21,349 bases of DNA, taken from Desulforhopalus sp. (GTDB lineage Bacteria > Desulfobacterota > Desulfobulbia > Desulfobulbales > Desulfocapsaceae). The notes beneath the pieces were generated by a model. It was not told where the DNA came from, did not search any database, and was given only the letters and a program-made list of their open reading frames with translations. The stretch spans positions 1 through 21,349 of the forward strand of contig JALNVI010000048.1 in NCBI GenBank assembly GCA_023231425.1, in the 5' to 3' direction. Below, piece after piece: positions 1-7,579 of the stretch. The first letter of the stretch is position 1; the number at the start of each line of letters is the position of its first letter. The position numbers were made by a program, and so were the translations under genes.

Positions 1-88
1 AAGACAAAAAAGGAGACAGGAAAAAGCAGGGCAACAAAACTCGATAACATCCCTTGTGCGATGAAACGCCTGTTGTGCTGAAGAGTTC

Positions 89-123
89 CTTGTGAAAAAC
101 GGAACAACACAAGATTTTTTTTT
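89..123 (+). terminator. Possible rho-independent terminator of a gene left of the window
   Basis: A six-base stem (CTTGTG at 89-94 with CACAAG at 108-113) with a 13-base loop is followed by A and nine T. This would end a plus-strand transcript entering from the left. The stem is short and no plus-strand gene is visible before it, so this is tentative. The rest of 1-288 contains no gene that I can support. Confidence 0.35.
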
Positions 124-225
124 GCCAAAGGAAGACTCTAAACATGCGAAAAAGGGCATTTTATAGAGAGAAACTGTCGTGTATTTCATTAGCTGCCCGG
201 TCTTTGTCTTTCCGCCTTTTGCTTT

Positions 226-281
226 TCCCTGTCTCCTGTCTCCCTTCTCCCGTCTCCCGTCTCCCGTCCTTCCGTCCTTCC
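226..281 (-). repeat. Degenerate GGGAGAC heptad tract with G-quadruplex motif
   Basis: Read on the minus strand this is an almost pure purine tract built of imperfect GGGAGAC/GGAGACA heptads. It contains four GGG runs separated by exactly four bases each (242-265), the classic form of an intramolecular quadruplex. It begins about eight bases past the trpD stop, so it would lie in the 3' end of the trp messenger. Whether it acts as a terminator or stability element is inference. Confidence 0.7.
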
Positions 282-288
282 TGTTTTA

Positions 289-1326
289 TCAACCGTGTGC
301 CCTGGAAAACGCTGCCAGTTCCTCCACCTTTTTTAAGGCGGCACCAGAATCGATAAGCTCTGCGGCCAGCTTCACACCGGCCTGCGGGTCGACGGCACGG
401 TTAAGCATCATCAGCCCGTAGGCGGCGTTCATCAGCACCATGTCACGCCGTGCTCCCGTGGCCCCGGAGAGGACATCACGCAGGAGCTGTGCAGACTCCG
501 CTGCGGTGGCCCCCCCCTGGATATCCGCCAGTGACCAGCGGCCTAAACCAAGGTCTTCCGGCTCAATGCTGTACTCCTGCACCCTGCCGTCTTTACCCTC
601 GGCGATCCATGTGGTTCCGGTAACGGTGAGTTCATCAATTCCACCCTCCCCCCAGGCGAAGATAATTCGCTTCGCACCGAGACGCACCATCACTTCGGCG
701 AGTGGCCGGGTGAGATTCTTATCGAAGACCCCTGAGAGCTGCACATTGGCCCCTGCGGGGTTGGTCAGCGGCCCAAGGATATTGAATACGGTCCGAATCC
801 CAAGCTGTTTACGCGGCCCGGCGGCATATTTCATGGCGCTGTGCAGGTTGGGAGCGAACAGGAAACCGATACCAACCTTTCTCACACTCTCACCCACCTG
901 CTCTGCGTTCAGACCAAGATTGACGCCAAGCGCCTCAAGCACATCAGCGGCGCCACACTTGCTGGAGATGCTGCGATTGCCGTGTTTGGCAACGGGCACT
1001 CCCGCCGCGGCCACCACAAAACTGGTACAGGTGGAGACGTTGAAGGTTCCCGTACAATCCCCACCGGTACCAACCACCTCAAAGAGGTCTTCTCCGCCTG
1101 CGGTATCTACGCCGGTATTCACCCGGGTTGCCTTTTCGCGCATTACCCTTGCCGCACCGACGATCTCATCCACAGTCTCGCCCTTCATGCTCAGTGCGGT
1201 GATAAAGGAGCCTATCTGTGCCTCAGTGGCATCCCCTCCCATGATATCACCCATTACGCCGACCATCTCCTCTTCAGTGAGATTCTCGCCGGTTACCACT
1301 TTGCCTATTCCTTCCCGTATATTCAT
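289..1326 (-). CDS. trpD: Anthranilate phosphoribosyltransferase
   Basis: Transfers the phosphoribosyl group of PRPP to anthranilate, the second step of tryptophan synthesis in the cytosol. The 345-residue length is normal for the family. The PRPP-binding GTGGD loop is at residues 86-90 with the following NVST, and the KHGNRS motif is at 114-119; both are intact. It is the last gene of a trpE-trpG-trpD run on the minus strand and is separated from trpG by 92 bases that hold a shortened copy of the interspersed element. The ribosome-binding site is only a weak GAGAGAGCAG. No trpC follows within the 288 bases left in the window. Family assignment is firm. Confidence 0.97.
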   Translation of the reverse strand: MNIREGIGKVVTGENLTEEEMVGVMGDIMGGDATEAQIGSFITALSMKGETVDEIVGAARVMREKATRVNTGVDTAGGEDLFEVVGTGGDCTGTFNVSTCTSFVVAAAGVPVAKHGNRSISSKCGAADVLEALGVNLGLNAEQVGESVRKVGIGFLFAPNLHSAMKYAAGPRKQLGIRTVFNILGPLTNPAGANVQLSGVFDKNLTRPLAEVMVRLGAKRIIFAWGEGGIDELTVTGTTWIAEGKDGRVQEYSIEPEDLGLGRWSLADIQGGATAAESAQLLRDVLSGATGARRDMVLMNAAYGLMMLNRAVDPQAGVKLAAELIDSGAALKKVEELAAFSRAHG

Positions 1327-1367
1327 GTCTGCTCTCTCAGCTGTAGTTCTGTGAATTTCGCTCTTTT

Positions 1368-1410
1368 GGGTACCTTGAATAATCTTGGATTTCGTTCGTA
1401 TTCAAGGCAG
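1368..1410 (+). repeat. Truncated interspersed element, copy F
   Basis: The stretch begins with GGGTACCTTGAATAATC, a close match to the terminal repeat of the full-length elements, and continues with about 25 bases of their left end (TTTCGTTCGTATTCAAGG) before the match stops. Only this end is present. It occupies nearly half of the trpG-trpD spacer. Its two ends are also complementary (CCTTGAATA with TATTCAAGG), so the transcript could fold there. Confidence 0.7.
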
Positions 1411-1418
1411 CCTTTTCT

Positions 1419-2018
1419 TTAAAATTCCTTCAGCCAGTCATCAGCCATGAAATTCTGTAACAACTGAACCCCGGCCGGAGTCTTGATCGATTCAGGATGA
1501 AACTGCACGCCCTCCATCGGCACCTCACGGTGACGCATGCCCATCAGCTCCCCGGTATCACTGCGGCAACTGATCTCAAAACAGTCTGGCAGACTTTTTT
1601 CCTCAACCACAAGACTGTGGTAACGCATCCCCTCAAAGGGGCTTTCCATCCCGGCAAAAATTCCCCTGCCGTCATGGCTTATCGGGCTGGTTTTGCCATG
1701 CATCAAACGCTCGGCACGCACAACCTTGCCGCCAAAAGCAACCGCCATTGACTGGTGACCAAGGCAGACGCCAAGAATAGGGACCTTACCAGCAAAGTGA
1801 CGGATCGCCTCCACCGAAATCCCCGCCTTAAGCGGAGTACAGGGACCTGGAGAAATCATCAACCGGGCTGGCTTCAGCGCCTCAATTTCCTGCAGGGTAA
1901 TCTTGTCGTTACGGAAAACGCGGATATCCTCACTGCGTCCCTCCGCCTGTGCAGCGGCGTGAATAACCTGTACGATATTCCAGGTAAATGAATCGTAGTT
2001 GTCAATAACAAGCAGCAT
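1419..2018 (-). CDS. trpG: Anthranilate synthase component II (glutamine amidotransferase)
   Basis: Class I glutamine amidotransferase that supplies ammonia to TrpE. At 199 residues it is a complete stand-alone domain. The nucleophile Cys85 sits in GVCLGHQS, and the His174/Glu176 pair sits in VQFHPES. It starts one base after the trpE stop, with its GAGAGGGGA ribosome-binding site inside the last codons of trpE, so the two are probably translationally coupled. Proteins of this family may also serve as PabA in folate synthesis; placement between trpE and trpD favours the tryptophan role, but dual use cannot be excluded. Confidence 0.95.
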   Translation of the reverse strand: MLLVIDNYDSFTWNIVQVIHAAAQAEGRSEDIRVFRNDKITLQEIEALKPARLMISPGPCTPLKAGISVEAIRHFAGKVPILGVCLGHQSMAVAFGGKVVRAERLMHGKTSPISHDGRGIFAGMESPFEGMRYHSLVVEEKSLPDCFEISCRSDTGELMGMRHREVPMEGVQFHPESIKTPAGVQLLQNFMADDWLKEF

Positions 2019-2019
2019 A

Positions 2020-3510
2020 TCAGAATCCCCTCTCAGCCAGTTCTACCGCCCGGCGCAGGCCGAGGGATTTGTTGACGGTCTCTTCATATTCCTTCTCCGC
2101 CACAGAATCGGCAACGATTCCCGCCCCCGCCTGAATCCAGAGATCCTCCCCCTTCATAACAAAGGTGCGGATAGTAATACAGAAGTCCATATTATCGGAG
2201 AACCCGAAATACCCCACGGAACCGGCATAGGGTCCGCGACGGTCCGGCTCCAGCTCATCAATAATCTGCATGGCACGAATCTTCGGCGCCCCGCTCACCG
2301 TTCCGGCGGGGAAACTCGCCTTAAGCACGTCAAACTGATCCAGGCCATCGGCAATCTCACCACGAACCCCGGAAACGATATGCATGACGTGACTGTAGCG
2401 TTCGATGACCAGCAGGTCATCCATCCAGACCTGTCCAGGTTTGGCTACCCGGCCAACGTCATTACGACCAAGGTCCACCAGCATCATGTGCTCAGCGATT
2501 TCCTTGGGATCGGCCAGCAGCTCTTTCTCCAGGGCAAGATCCTCTTTAAGGGTCGCACCACGCTTTCTCGTCCCGGCAATGGGCCGCAGGTAAATTTCAC
2601 GACCCTCCTTGCGCACCAGAATCTCCGGTGAAGAACCGATTTGCAGGATATCTCCCATCTGCAGATAAAAAAGATAGGGGCTGGGATTTATATGGCGCAG
2701 TGCCCGGTAGAGCACCATCGGCGAGAGCTTTGTGATGGTGTGAAAGCATTGCGAGAGCACCACCTGGATAATATCCCCCTGGAGGATATATTCCCGCGCC
2801 TTCTCAACCATTGCCTCAAACTCCTCTTTCTTGAAGTTGGAGGTAAACTCATGAGCCGGGTATCCTTTCGCAGAATCGGTAAAGAGGCTGTCGTCTACCG
2901 GCTTGCGCAGGAGTGCTGCAATGCGCTCCACTTCCTGCACCGACTCTTTGTACAGCACGGCGGCATCACCGTCATCAACCCGCACCCAGCAGATAATGGT
3001 AAGCGTCTGCTTGAAGTTGTCGTGGGCGAGGATAAAGCGGGGAATCATGAAAGAGGAATCCGGCAGGTCGTGCTGCGGTTTACTGCTCGGCAGCTCCTCC
3101 ATAAAGCGGACCATGTCGTAGCCCAGGAACCCCACCGCTCCGCCGGAAAATCTTGGCAGCTCCGGTGCCACCTGTGCCCGACAGGAAGCAAGCAGCTCCT
3201 GCAGTGCTTCAAGGGCATCCCCGGAGAAATCTTTCTCCTTCGCTGTGCCGTTAAAGAATTCGTTGATATGAATCTGTTCGCCCTGCGAGGTAAAGGTGAC
3301 AAGAGGGTCGAAACCGATAAAGGAGAAGCGGCCCCACTTCTCACCGCCCTGCATACTCTCGAAGAGAAAACAGTGGCTGCTCTCCTTCTGAATTCTGGAA
3401 AAGAGCGTCAGCGGCGTATCAAGGTCGGCAATCACCTCTAAAGAGATGGGCACCAGCCCGCCTTTGCGGCTCTTGTCGATAAATGTGCTGGAATCGGGAA
3501 CTATTGGCAT
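2020..3510 (-). CDS. trpE: Anthranilate synthase component I
   Basis: Converts chorismate to anthranilate using ammonia from TrpG. The protein has 496 residues, typical for the family. The N-terminal regulatory part contains FLFES, matching the LLES motif that binds feedback tryptophan. The chorismate-binding half has PIAGTRKRG, SFPAGTVSGAPK and the YAGSVGYFG-TIRTF block. It is the first gene of trpEGD. The ATG at 3508-3510 has no clear ribosome-binding site, but a start near here agrees with where family homology begins. Interspersed element A lies just upstream. No tryptophan-rich leader peptide or attenuator was seen. Confidence 0.96.
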   Translation of the reverse strand: MPIVPDSSTFIDKSRKGGLVPISLEVIADLDTPLTLFSRIQKESSHCFLFESMQGGEKWGRFSFIGFDPLVTFTSQGEQIHINEFFNGTAKEKDFSGDALEALQELLASCRAQVAPELPRFSGGAVGFLGYDMVRFMEELPSSKPQHDLPDSSFMIPRFILAHDNFKQTLTIICWVRVDDGDAAVLYKESVQEVERIAALLRKPVDDSLFTDSAKGYPAHEFTSNFKKEEFEAMVEKAREYILQGDIIQVVLSQCFHTITKLSPMVLYRALRHINPSPYLFYLQMGDILQIGSSPEILVRKEGREIYLRPIAGTRKRGATLKEDLALEKELLADPKEIAEHMMLVDLGRNDVGRVAKPGQVWMDDLLVIERYSHVMHIVSGVRGEIADGLDQFDVLKASFPAGTVSGAPKIRAMQIIDELEPDRRGPYAGSVGYFGFSDNMDFCITIRTFVMKGEDLWIQAGAGIVADSVAEKEYEETVNKSLGLRRAVELAERGF

Positions 3511-3551
3511 GACAGTATCGCGTTGAAAGGAAAAGAGAAAACTGCAGTTCA

Positions 3552-3715
3552 GGGACTCTTGAAAAACCTTGTCTTTCGTTCAGATTCAAGGCACAGAAAG
3601 AAATTTACCGGAGGCATATGTTCGATATCTCGACGTCTCGTTCCTCGCTTTGTCGGAGGATAAATTTTTGGCTGTAACAAGAAGATGGGCGAAAGACTGA
3701 TTATTCGCTGTTCCC
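3552..3715 (+). repeat. Interspersed MITE-like element, copy A
   Basis: About 164 bases lying between the rpsT terminator and trpE. It shares with copies B, C and E the left-end sequence CCTTGTCTTTCGTTC, the core CCTCGCTTTGTCGGAGGA and the following AGAAGATGGGCGA. Compared with copy E it lacks about 18 bases before the core. The right end (ATTATTCGCTGTTCCC) is divergent. It fills most of the 290-base trpE-rpsT gap, so trpEGD transcription must start in or very near it unless there is read-through from rpsT. Confidence 0.85.
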
Positions 3716-3731
3716 GTCGATAACTATACAT

Positions 3732-3768
3732 AAAAAAGGCCATGAAATCACAAAGATTTCATGGCCTT
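3732..3768 (-). terminator. Rho-independent terminator of rpsT
   Basis: A perfect 14-base inverted repeat (3736-3749 with 3755-3768, arm AAGGCCATGAAATC) with a five-base loop is followed on the minus strand by six T. It lies 33 bases past the rpsT stop and should separate rpsT transcription from the downstream trp genes. Confidence 0.9.
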
Positions 3769-3800
3769 ATAAAACCATACCACTCATGGAACCGAAAACC

Positions 3801-4085
3801 TTATGCTGCGACTTCCACCGGGGCTTCCTTCGCCTTAAGCATTTTTGCCAGACGAGAAACTTTCCGCGAAGCAGTTTTCTTCGGGATAGTGCCCTTGCGG
3901 GCAGTTGTAGCGATAACACTGGTAGCCTTGCGCAGAGCTTCTACGGACTCTTCAACAGTTCCTGCAGCAACAACTTCACGGAAGTTGCGGACAGCGTTTT
4001 TCATTACAGATTTATTAGCGCGATTGCGCAGGCGACTAGCCTGAGCTTGACGATTTCTTTTTTCAGCTGACTTGTGATTTGCCAC
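3801..4085 (-). CDS. rpsT: 30S ribosomal protein S20
   Basis: Small basic primary 16S rRNA-binding protein of the 30S subunit. The start MANHKSAEKRNRQ and the downstream NRANKS..KNAVR pattern are diagnostic, and 94 residues is a usual length. It ends with a short Ala/Val/Glu tail. The start codon is GTG (4083-4085), with AAGGAG six bases before it. E. coli rpsT also uses a non-ATG start and is autoregulated at translation. The gene has its own terminator and a promoter-like sequence, so it is probably monocistronic. A long hairpin in the leader ends just before the ribosome-binding site and may control translation. Confidence 0.97.
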   Translation of the reverse strand: MANHKSAEKRNRQAQASRLRNRANKSVMKNAVRNFREVVAAGTVEESVEALRKATSVIATTARKGTIPKKTASRKVSRLAKMLKAKEAPVEVAA

Positions 4086-4104
4086 GTTTAACTCCTTTTT
4101 AAGA

Positions 4105-4152
4105 TACCCCGCGGGGATTTACAGGCACACAAAAACAGTCCCCTGCGGGGTA
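4105..4152 (-). promoter_or_regulatory. Leader hairpin of rpsT, possible S20 autoregulatory site
   Basis: On the minus strand TACCCCGC (4145-4152) pairs perfectly with GCGGGGTA (4105-4112), and GGGGA pairs with TCCCC inside it, giving a 13-base-pair stem with one bulged base and a 21-base loop. The stem ends seven bases before the AAGGAG. GTGTGC in the loop is complementary to GCACAC about 15 bases upstream of the stem, which would allow a pseudoknot or a competing fold. Control by S20 is inference. Confidence 0.55.
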
Positions 4153-4192
4153 ACAGCTGCCACTGTGTGCAATTGAATGTATGAAAGAGCGT

Positions 4193-4221
4193 TTTTTACA
4201 CTTTTTAGACGATAAGGTCAA
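4193..4221 (-). promoter_or_regulatory. Probable sigma70 promoter of rpsT
   Basis: On the minus strand TTGACC (4216-4221) is followed after 17 bases by TAAAAA (4193-4198). Spacing is ideal and the -35 box has five of six consensus bases; the -10 box has four of six. It would give a leader of about 100 bases that contains the hairpin described at 4105-4152. Confidence 0.5.
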
Positions 4222-4284
4222 GTAGATATTTGAACTTCACTGCTTCCTTCCATTCACCGTTTACACGAAGAAAAGGGGATCTCC

Positions 4285-4315
4285 GCATACCTCTTTGGAG
4301 AGATGCGCTTTTTTC
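4285..4315 (+). terminator. Orphan terminator-like hairpin
   Basis: CGCAT and CTCT (4285-4289, 4292-4295) pair with AGAG and ATGCG (4300-4308) around a TTGG loop with a two-base bulge, followed by C and six T. It is oriented for a plus-strand transcript, but no plus-strand gene lies upstream, since rpsT is on the other strand. It could end a small RNA or be coincidental. Confidence 0.4.
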
Positions 4316-4458
4316 ACCCGAAAGCCCCTGCACAAACCTCACATTCACTGGTCATTGATGTCACAACTCCAACCCGCCTGCCTTTCTCTCTTGGGGGTAC
4401 AATTGCGCCGCTGTTTGTGGGGAATTGGTATGGCGAGATGATTCTCGCGTTGGTGGTT

Positions 4459-4478
4459 AGACAAGGCATGCCTTGTCT
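4459..4478. repeat. Palindromic short repeat, copy 1
   Basis: A perfect 20-base palindrome, AGACAAGGCATGCCTTGTCT, followed by CTACGG. The same sequence recurs at 4656 and, with one substitution in its centre, at 4826. Confidence 0.85.
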
Positions 4479-4655
4479 CTACGGGGTGGTGACAGCTAAC
4501 GGTGGTGGTAATGGGAAAACAGCCCGGATATGGCACAATGCCTCAACAGACGGGGGATTCCGAAATTGAAATAATGGGATTCACCATGGTAACGCCGGGA
4601 TTGAGAAACCGTCTACAAAAAATCAACACAAAACGGTAATTTCAGCGATGATTAA

Positions 4656-4671
4656 ACAAGGCATGCCTTGT
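4656..4671. repeat. Palindromic short repeat, copy 2
   Basis: The 16-base palindrome ACAAGGCATGCCTTGT, followed by CTCTACGG exactly as in copy 1. The left extension is lost because AA replaces AG. AAATCAACACA and GGTAATTTCAGCG precede it, resembling the bases before copy 3. Confidence 0.8.
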
Positions 4672-4825
4672 CTCTACGGAGACGGAAACATAACTGTAGC
4701 GGTAATTGTAAACGAATAAAAAATAATAGTGCAACAAGCCGATTAATCGGTCGTGATGGCAACGTTGGAATCACTGCGCCGCTTGAGAAAATCAACACGG
4801 AGCAGTAATTCCAGCGGTGGTGCAA

Positions 4826-4845
4826 AGACAAGGCACGCCTTGTCT
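4826..4845. repeat. Palindromic short repeat, copy 3, abutting the U32 stop codon
   Basis: AGACAAGGC-AC-GCCTTGTCT, a near-perfect palindrome with nine-base arms. On the minus strand it starts directly after the stop codon of the U32 gene. The shared TCTCTAC flank of the repeat, read in reverse, supplies that TAG. It may act as a 3' hairpin for the operon messenger. Confidence 0.8.
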
Positions 4846-7047
4846 CTACTCCAGTTTGCCGAGATAGTTAAAGGTGGAAAGTTTTCCATAGCGCCCGTTG
4901 CCGGAGAGTCTGGCGGAGAGCTCTTCCAAATCCTTTTTCCGGCTGTGACCGCAGGTATCCACAACAAAATAGTTCACCCCGAGGGTCTTCAACTCCTCAA
5001 CTGCGGGCAGCAGAGAAAAAGGCCGCGTCGGACAGGTAACGGTGAAACCCTCTTTACGATGCACCACAAAGGGTTCATCCCGGGGACTGAGCAGCTCCTT
5101 CTCCAGAGGAAAGGGGGCGTTCAGCCGTGAGGTATAGAGCGCGGGCGCACCATATATCTGCATACCGATGGTCGGTTTTCTCCCTCCCATTTCGCGCACC
5201 CCGTCAAGCAGTCTGCCGAGACTGGTACGATCCAGTTCGATGGAGGCCAGCACGCCCTCAATTCCCTGTTCCGCGTAAAACTGTGCGGTCATCGAATTCA
5301 TCACGTTAAGCGTATAATTGCCGAAGAGGTGAACCTTTTCCCCGCCAAAGAGCCGAAACTGAGAGGGATGACTGAGCTGAAAACTGCGAAAACCAGTGCG
5401 GATCAGCACATTGATCTGTTTCCGTATCCGAACCAGATCATTCTCCATGCAAAGGGGCGGCAACGCCCAGACAACACTGCGCGAGCGCTTGCCCAGATCA
5501 CGCCGCAACTTCCCGGCGAGGAGAAGCAGTTTTTTCTCAAAAGAAAGCAGCAGCCGATCAGGATCGAAAGGAAAGCGCCAGGAGAGCACTTCGGGATGGT
5601 CAATCTTCAACCACCACTCCACGCCAAGACCCTTCCCACGCAGACGCTCACGCTGGCGTCCTCTGGGGGGCTCCTCAAGAAACTGTTCCTGACCGTAACC
5701 GACCTCTTCAACGAGGCTCTCCACATCCCGCCGACGGGAGGCGGTAAAGGTATCCACCTTCTCCTGCGCTTCCTTCAGATGCATCCCCCCGGCATCAAAG
5801 GGAACGGGTGCACCGTCTACGCGAAAGACCTCGACATGGCCCGTTTCCGGTGCGATGAAATTCGGCGGCAGCTGCAGCGAGGCACGCTCCCCTTTTACTG
5901 CCTCCTCTCGTTCCTCAGCGCCGACAAAGAGCTGCTTGAGACGAAAGGCGACACGTTCGCCAGAGGGTTCCAGATGAAGTCGCAGCCGATCTCCGCATCG
6001 CAGAGACCCCTGCAGGGTGAGACGGCAGACGGGCATGCCGCCGCCCATTTTCACCGCCGTAAAGCGGCCGAGGTGGGTTCCCATGTTGCCGGAGACCACC
6101 GGCGTAATAGCATCTGCCGGTTGCGGAGAGAAAAAATAACCGGGGTACGTCCGCCGGCTCAGAGCCATCTCGGAAAGGCGCTCGCCTTCGGCCAGGGCCT
6201 GCGGGAAATCCGGCCCTTCACTGCCATCTTCCTGCAGGGCATCGAGCACCGTACGATAGGCACGCACCACCGTCTCCACATAGTTGGCAGAGCGCAGCCG
6301 TCCCTCAATCTTCAACGAGGAGACTCCGAGCTGCGCAAGCGTACTGACCGCTTCGAGCCCGTTGAGGTCATTCATGGAAAAAAGATATTTGCCCTGTTTC
6401 GTTTTCTCCCTGCCGCTCCGATCATTACGGCCGGTCTGCGCCGTGCTGTAGGCACGACGACAGGGCTGCACACAGCGCCCGCGCAGACCGCTGCGTCCGC
6501 CGAGGTAAGAGGAAAAAATACAGAGACCGGAAAAGGAGAAGCACATGGCGCCATGGATAAAAATCTCCAGCTCCATACCAGCACTGCGATAAGCGATGGT
6601 CTCAATCTCTTTCAGGGTGAGTTCTCGCGCCAGCACCGCCCGTTCAAAACCGAGCTCCTGCAGTTCACGTACTCCTTCGGAGTTGTGTACCGTCATCAGG
6701 GTGGAGCCATGCAGCTTCAGTTCTGGAAAGTGGCGCCTGGCCAGAGTAACGAGGCCAAAGTCCTGCACGATCAAGGCATCCGGGCCCATCTTCTCGAAGA
6801 GAGCAAGACTGGCAATTACCTCCGGCAGTTCGCTCTCCATGATAAGACTGTTGACGGCAAAATAGACCTTTTTCCCCAGTTCATGACTGCGGTCTACGAT
6901 CGCCTGAATCTCACCGTGAGTCAGTTCCCGCGCCGGATTGCGCGCGTTGAATTTTGGTGCACCGACATAGACGGCATCGGCACCGCCGTTCAGCGCCGCC
7001 TGAAAGTTTTCCAGTGTTCCCACCGGGGCAAGCAATTCAATCTTCAA
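4846..7047 (-). CDS. U32-family protein, RlhA-like rRNA hydroxylase candidate
   Basis: The N-terminal U32 barrel begins KIELLAPVGTLENFQAAL and includes the family signature ELEIFIHGAMCFSFSGLC. The four cysteines expected for an iron-sulfur cluster are at about residues 169, 176, 192 and 196. A further region of some 400 residues follows, as in the long U32 proteins with a DUF3656 domain. E. coli RlhA, a long member, hydroxylates C2501 of 23S rRNA; that activity is inferred here. The likely start is TTG at 7045-7047, with GGAGAGG six bases before it, overlapping the pyrR end by 11 bases and giving 733 residues. An ATG at 7083 lies deep in pyrR and adds residues that do not fit the family. The stop codon lies in a palindromic repeat. 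Confidence 0.85.
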   Translation of the reverse strand: MKIELLAPVGTLENFQAALNGGADAVYVGAPKFNARNPARELTHGEIQAIVDRSHELGKKVYFAVNSLIMESELPEVIASLALFEKMGPDALIVQDFGLVTLARRHFPELKLHGSTLMTVHNSEGVRELQELGFERAVLARELTLKEIETIAYRSAGMELEIFIHGAMCFSFSGLCIFSSYLGGRSGLRGRCVQPCRRAYSTAQTGRNDRSGREKTKQGKYLFSMNDLNGLEAVSTLAQLGVSSLKIEGRLRSANYVETVVRAYRTVLDALQEDGSEGPDFPQALAEGERLSEMALSRRTYPGYFFSPQPADAITPVVSGNMGTHLGRFTAVKMGGGMPVCRLTLQGSLRCGDRLRLHLEPSGERVAFRLKQLFVGAEEREEAVKGERASLQLPPNFIAPETGHVEVFRVDGAPVPFDAGGMHLKEAQEKVDTFTASRRRDVESLVEEVGYGQEQFLEEPPRGRQRERLRGKGLGVEWWLKIDHPEVLSWRFPFDPDRLLLSFEKKLLLLAGKLRRDLGKRSRSVVWALPPLCMENDLVRIRKQINVLIRTGFRSFQLSHPSQFRLFGGEKVHLFGNYTLNVMNSMTAQFYAEQGIEGVLASIELDRTSLGRLLDGVREMGGRKPTIGMQIYGAPALYTSRLNAPFPLEKELLSPRDEPFVVHRKEGFTVTCPTRPFSLLPAVEELKTLGVNYFVVDTCGHSRKKDLEELSARLSGNGRYGKLSTFNYLGKLE

Positions 7048-7579
7048 TGACAACCTCTCCGCTGGTGATATGACCATCATCACCAGTGTCCATAATTACG
7101 TTTATTTTACTGCCCTGCGGCACGCTGAATTTCTGTCCGCAATAGTCCGGCTGGATGGGCAGCTCTCGGCCGCCCCTGTCGATCAGTGCGACGAGCTGAA
7201 TGTTCGCCGGCCGACCGAAATCCATAATTGCATCGAGTGCGGCACGGATGGTGCGCCCGGTGAAAATGACGTCATCCACCAGGATAATCTCCCTGCCATT
7301 CACATCAAAGAGGATATCGGTAGTTTTCACCACCGGATTCTGGCTCATCAGTGACCAGTCATCCCGATAGAGATTTATGTCCAGCGAGCCACTCTCCACC
7401 GACATCCCCATAGTCCTTTCAATAAAGGCGTGCAGACACCGGGCGATAGAGACACCGCAGGTATAAATCCCCACGATACCAATACGTTGCGGGCTGTGGT
7501 GGTCCTCAAGTATCTGTAGACCGATTCGCTGAACAGCCAGCTCAATTTCCTCCTTTGTCATCAGTATTCTGTTACTCAT
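7037..7579 (-). CDS. pyrR: Bifunctional pyr operon attenuator / uracil phosphoribosyltransferase
   Basis: PyrR proteins bind pyr leader RNA in response to UMP and often also make UMP from uracil and PRPP. The 180-residue length is standard. The PRPP-binding loop ILVDDVIFTGRT (about 99-110) is intact, and RDDWS is close to the usual dimer-loop region. The ATG overlaps the purN stop in an ATGA, so translation is probably coupled. Here it sits among purine genes rather than in a pyr operon. No pyr leader was recognised nearby, so any target RNA must be elsewhere. Confidence 0.93.
   Translation of the reverse strand: MSNRILMTKEEIELAVQRIGLQILEDHHSPQRIGIVGIYTCGVSIARCLHAFIERTMGMSVESGSLDINLYRDDWSLMSQNPVVKTTDILFDVNGREIILVDDVIFTGRTIRAALDAIMDFGRPANIQLVALIDRGGRELPIQPDYCGQKFSVPQGSKINVIMDTGDDGHITSGEVVIED

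Larger units (their letters stand above)
4222..4845. other. Non-coding spacer between the U32 gene and rpsT
   Basis: About 620 bases without a supported gene; short reading frames here have no recognisable product or ribosome-binding site. It holds a plus-strand terminator-like hairpin near 4285-4315 and three copies of a 16-20-base palindrome. Degenerate similarity extends beyond the palindromes: AAATCAACAC and GGTAATTTCAGCG-like words precede copies two and three, and CTACGG...GGTAAT words follow copies one and two. The tract looks like decayed repeat DNA. Confidence 0.7.

Noticed and set aside
3511..3735. Trp leader peptide and attenuator before trpE
   Set aside because: No short frame with tandem Trp codons and no terminator pair. 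The only hairpin with T-run is the rpsT terminator, and the rest is element A.
5329..7050. A 573-codon open frame on the plus strand opposite the RlhA-like U32 gene
   Set aside because: It is antisense to a clear U32 protein, has no recognisable domain and lacks a ribosome-binding site. High GC third positions in the real gene explain the absence of stops.
7048..7083. Upstream ATG codons for the RlhA-like gene at 7077-7083
   Set aside because: They lie inside pyrR, lack a ribosome-binding site and add residues not resembling the U32 start. The TTG at 7047 is well placed after GGAGAGG.
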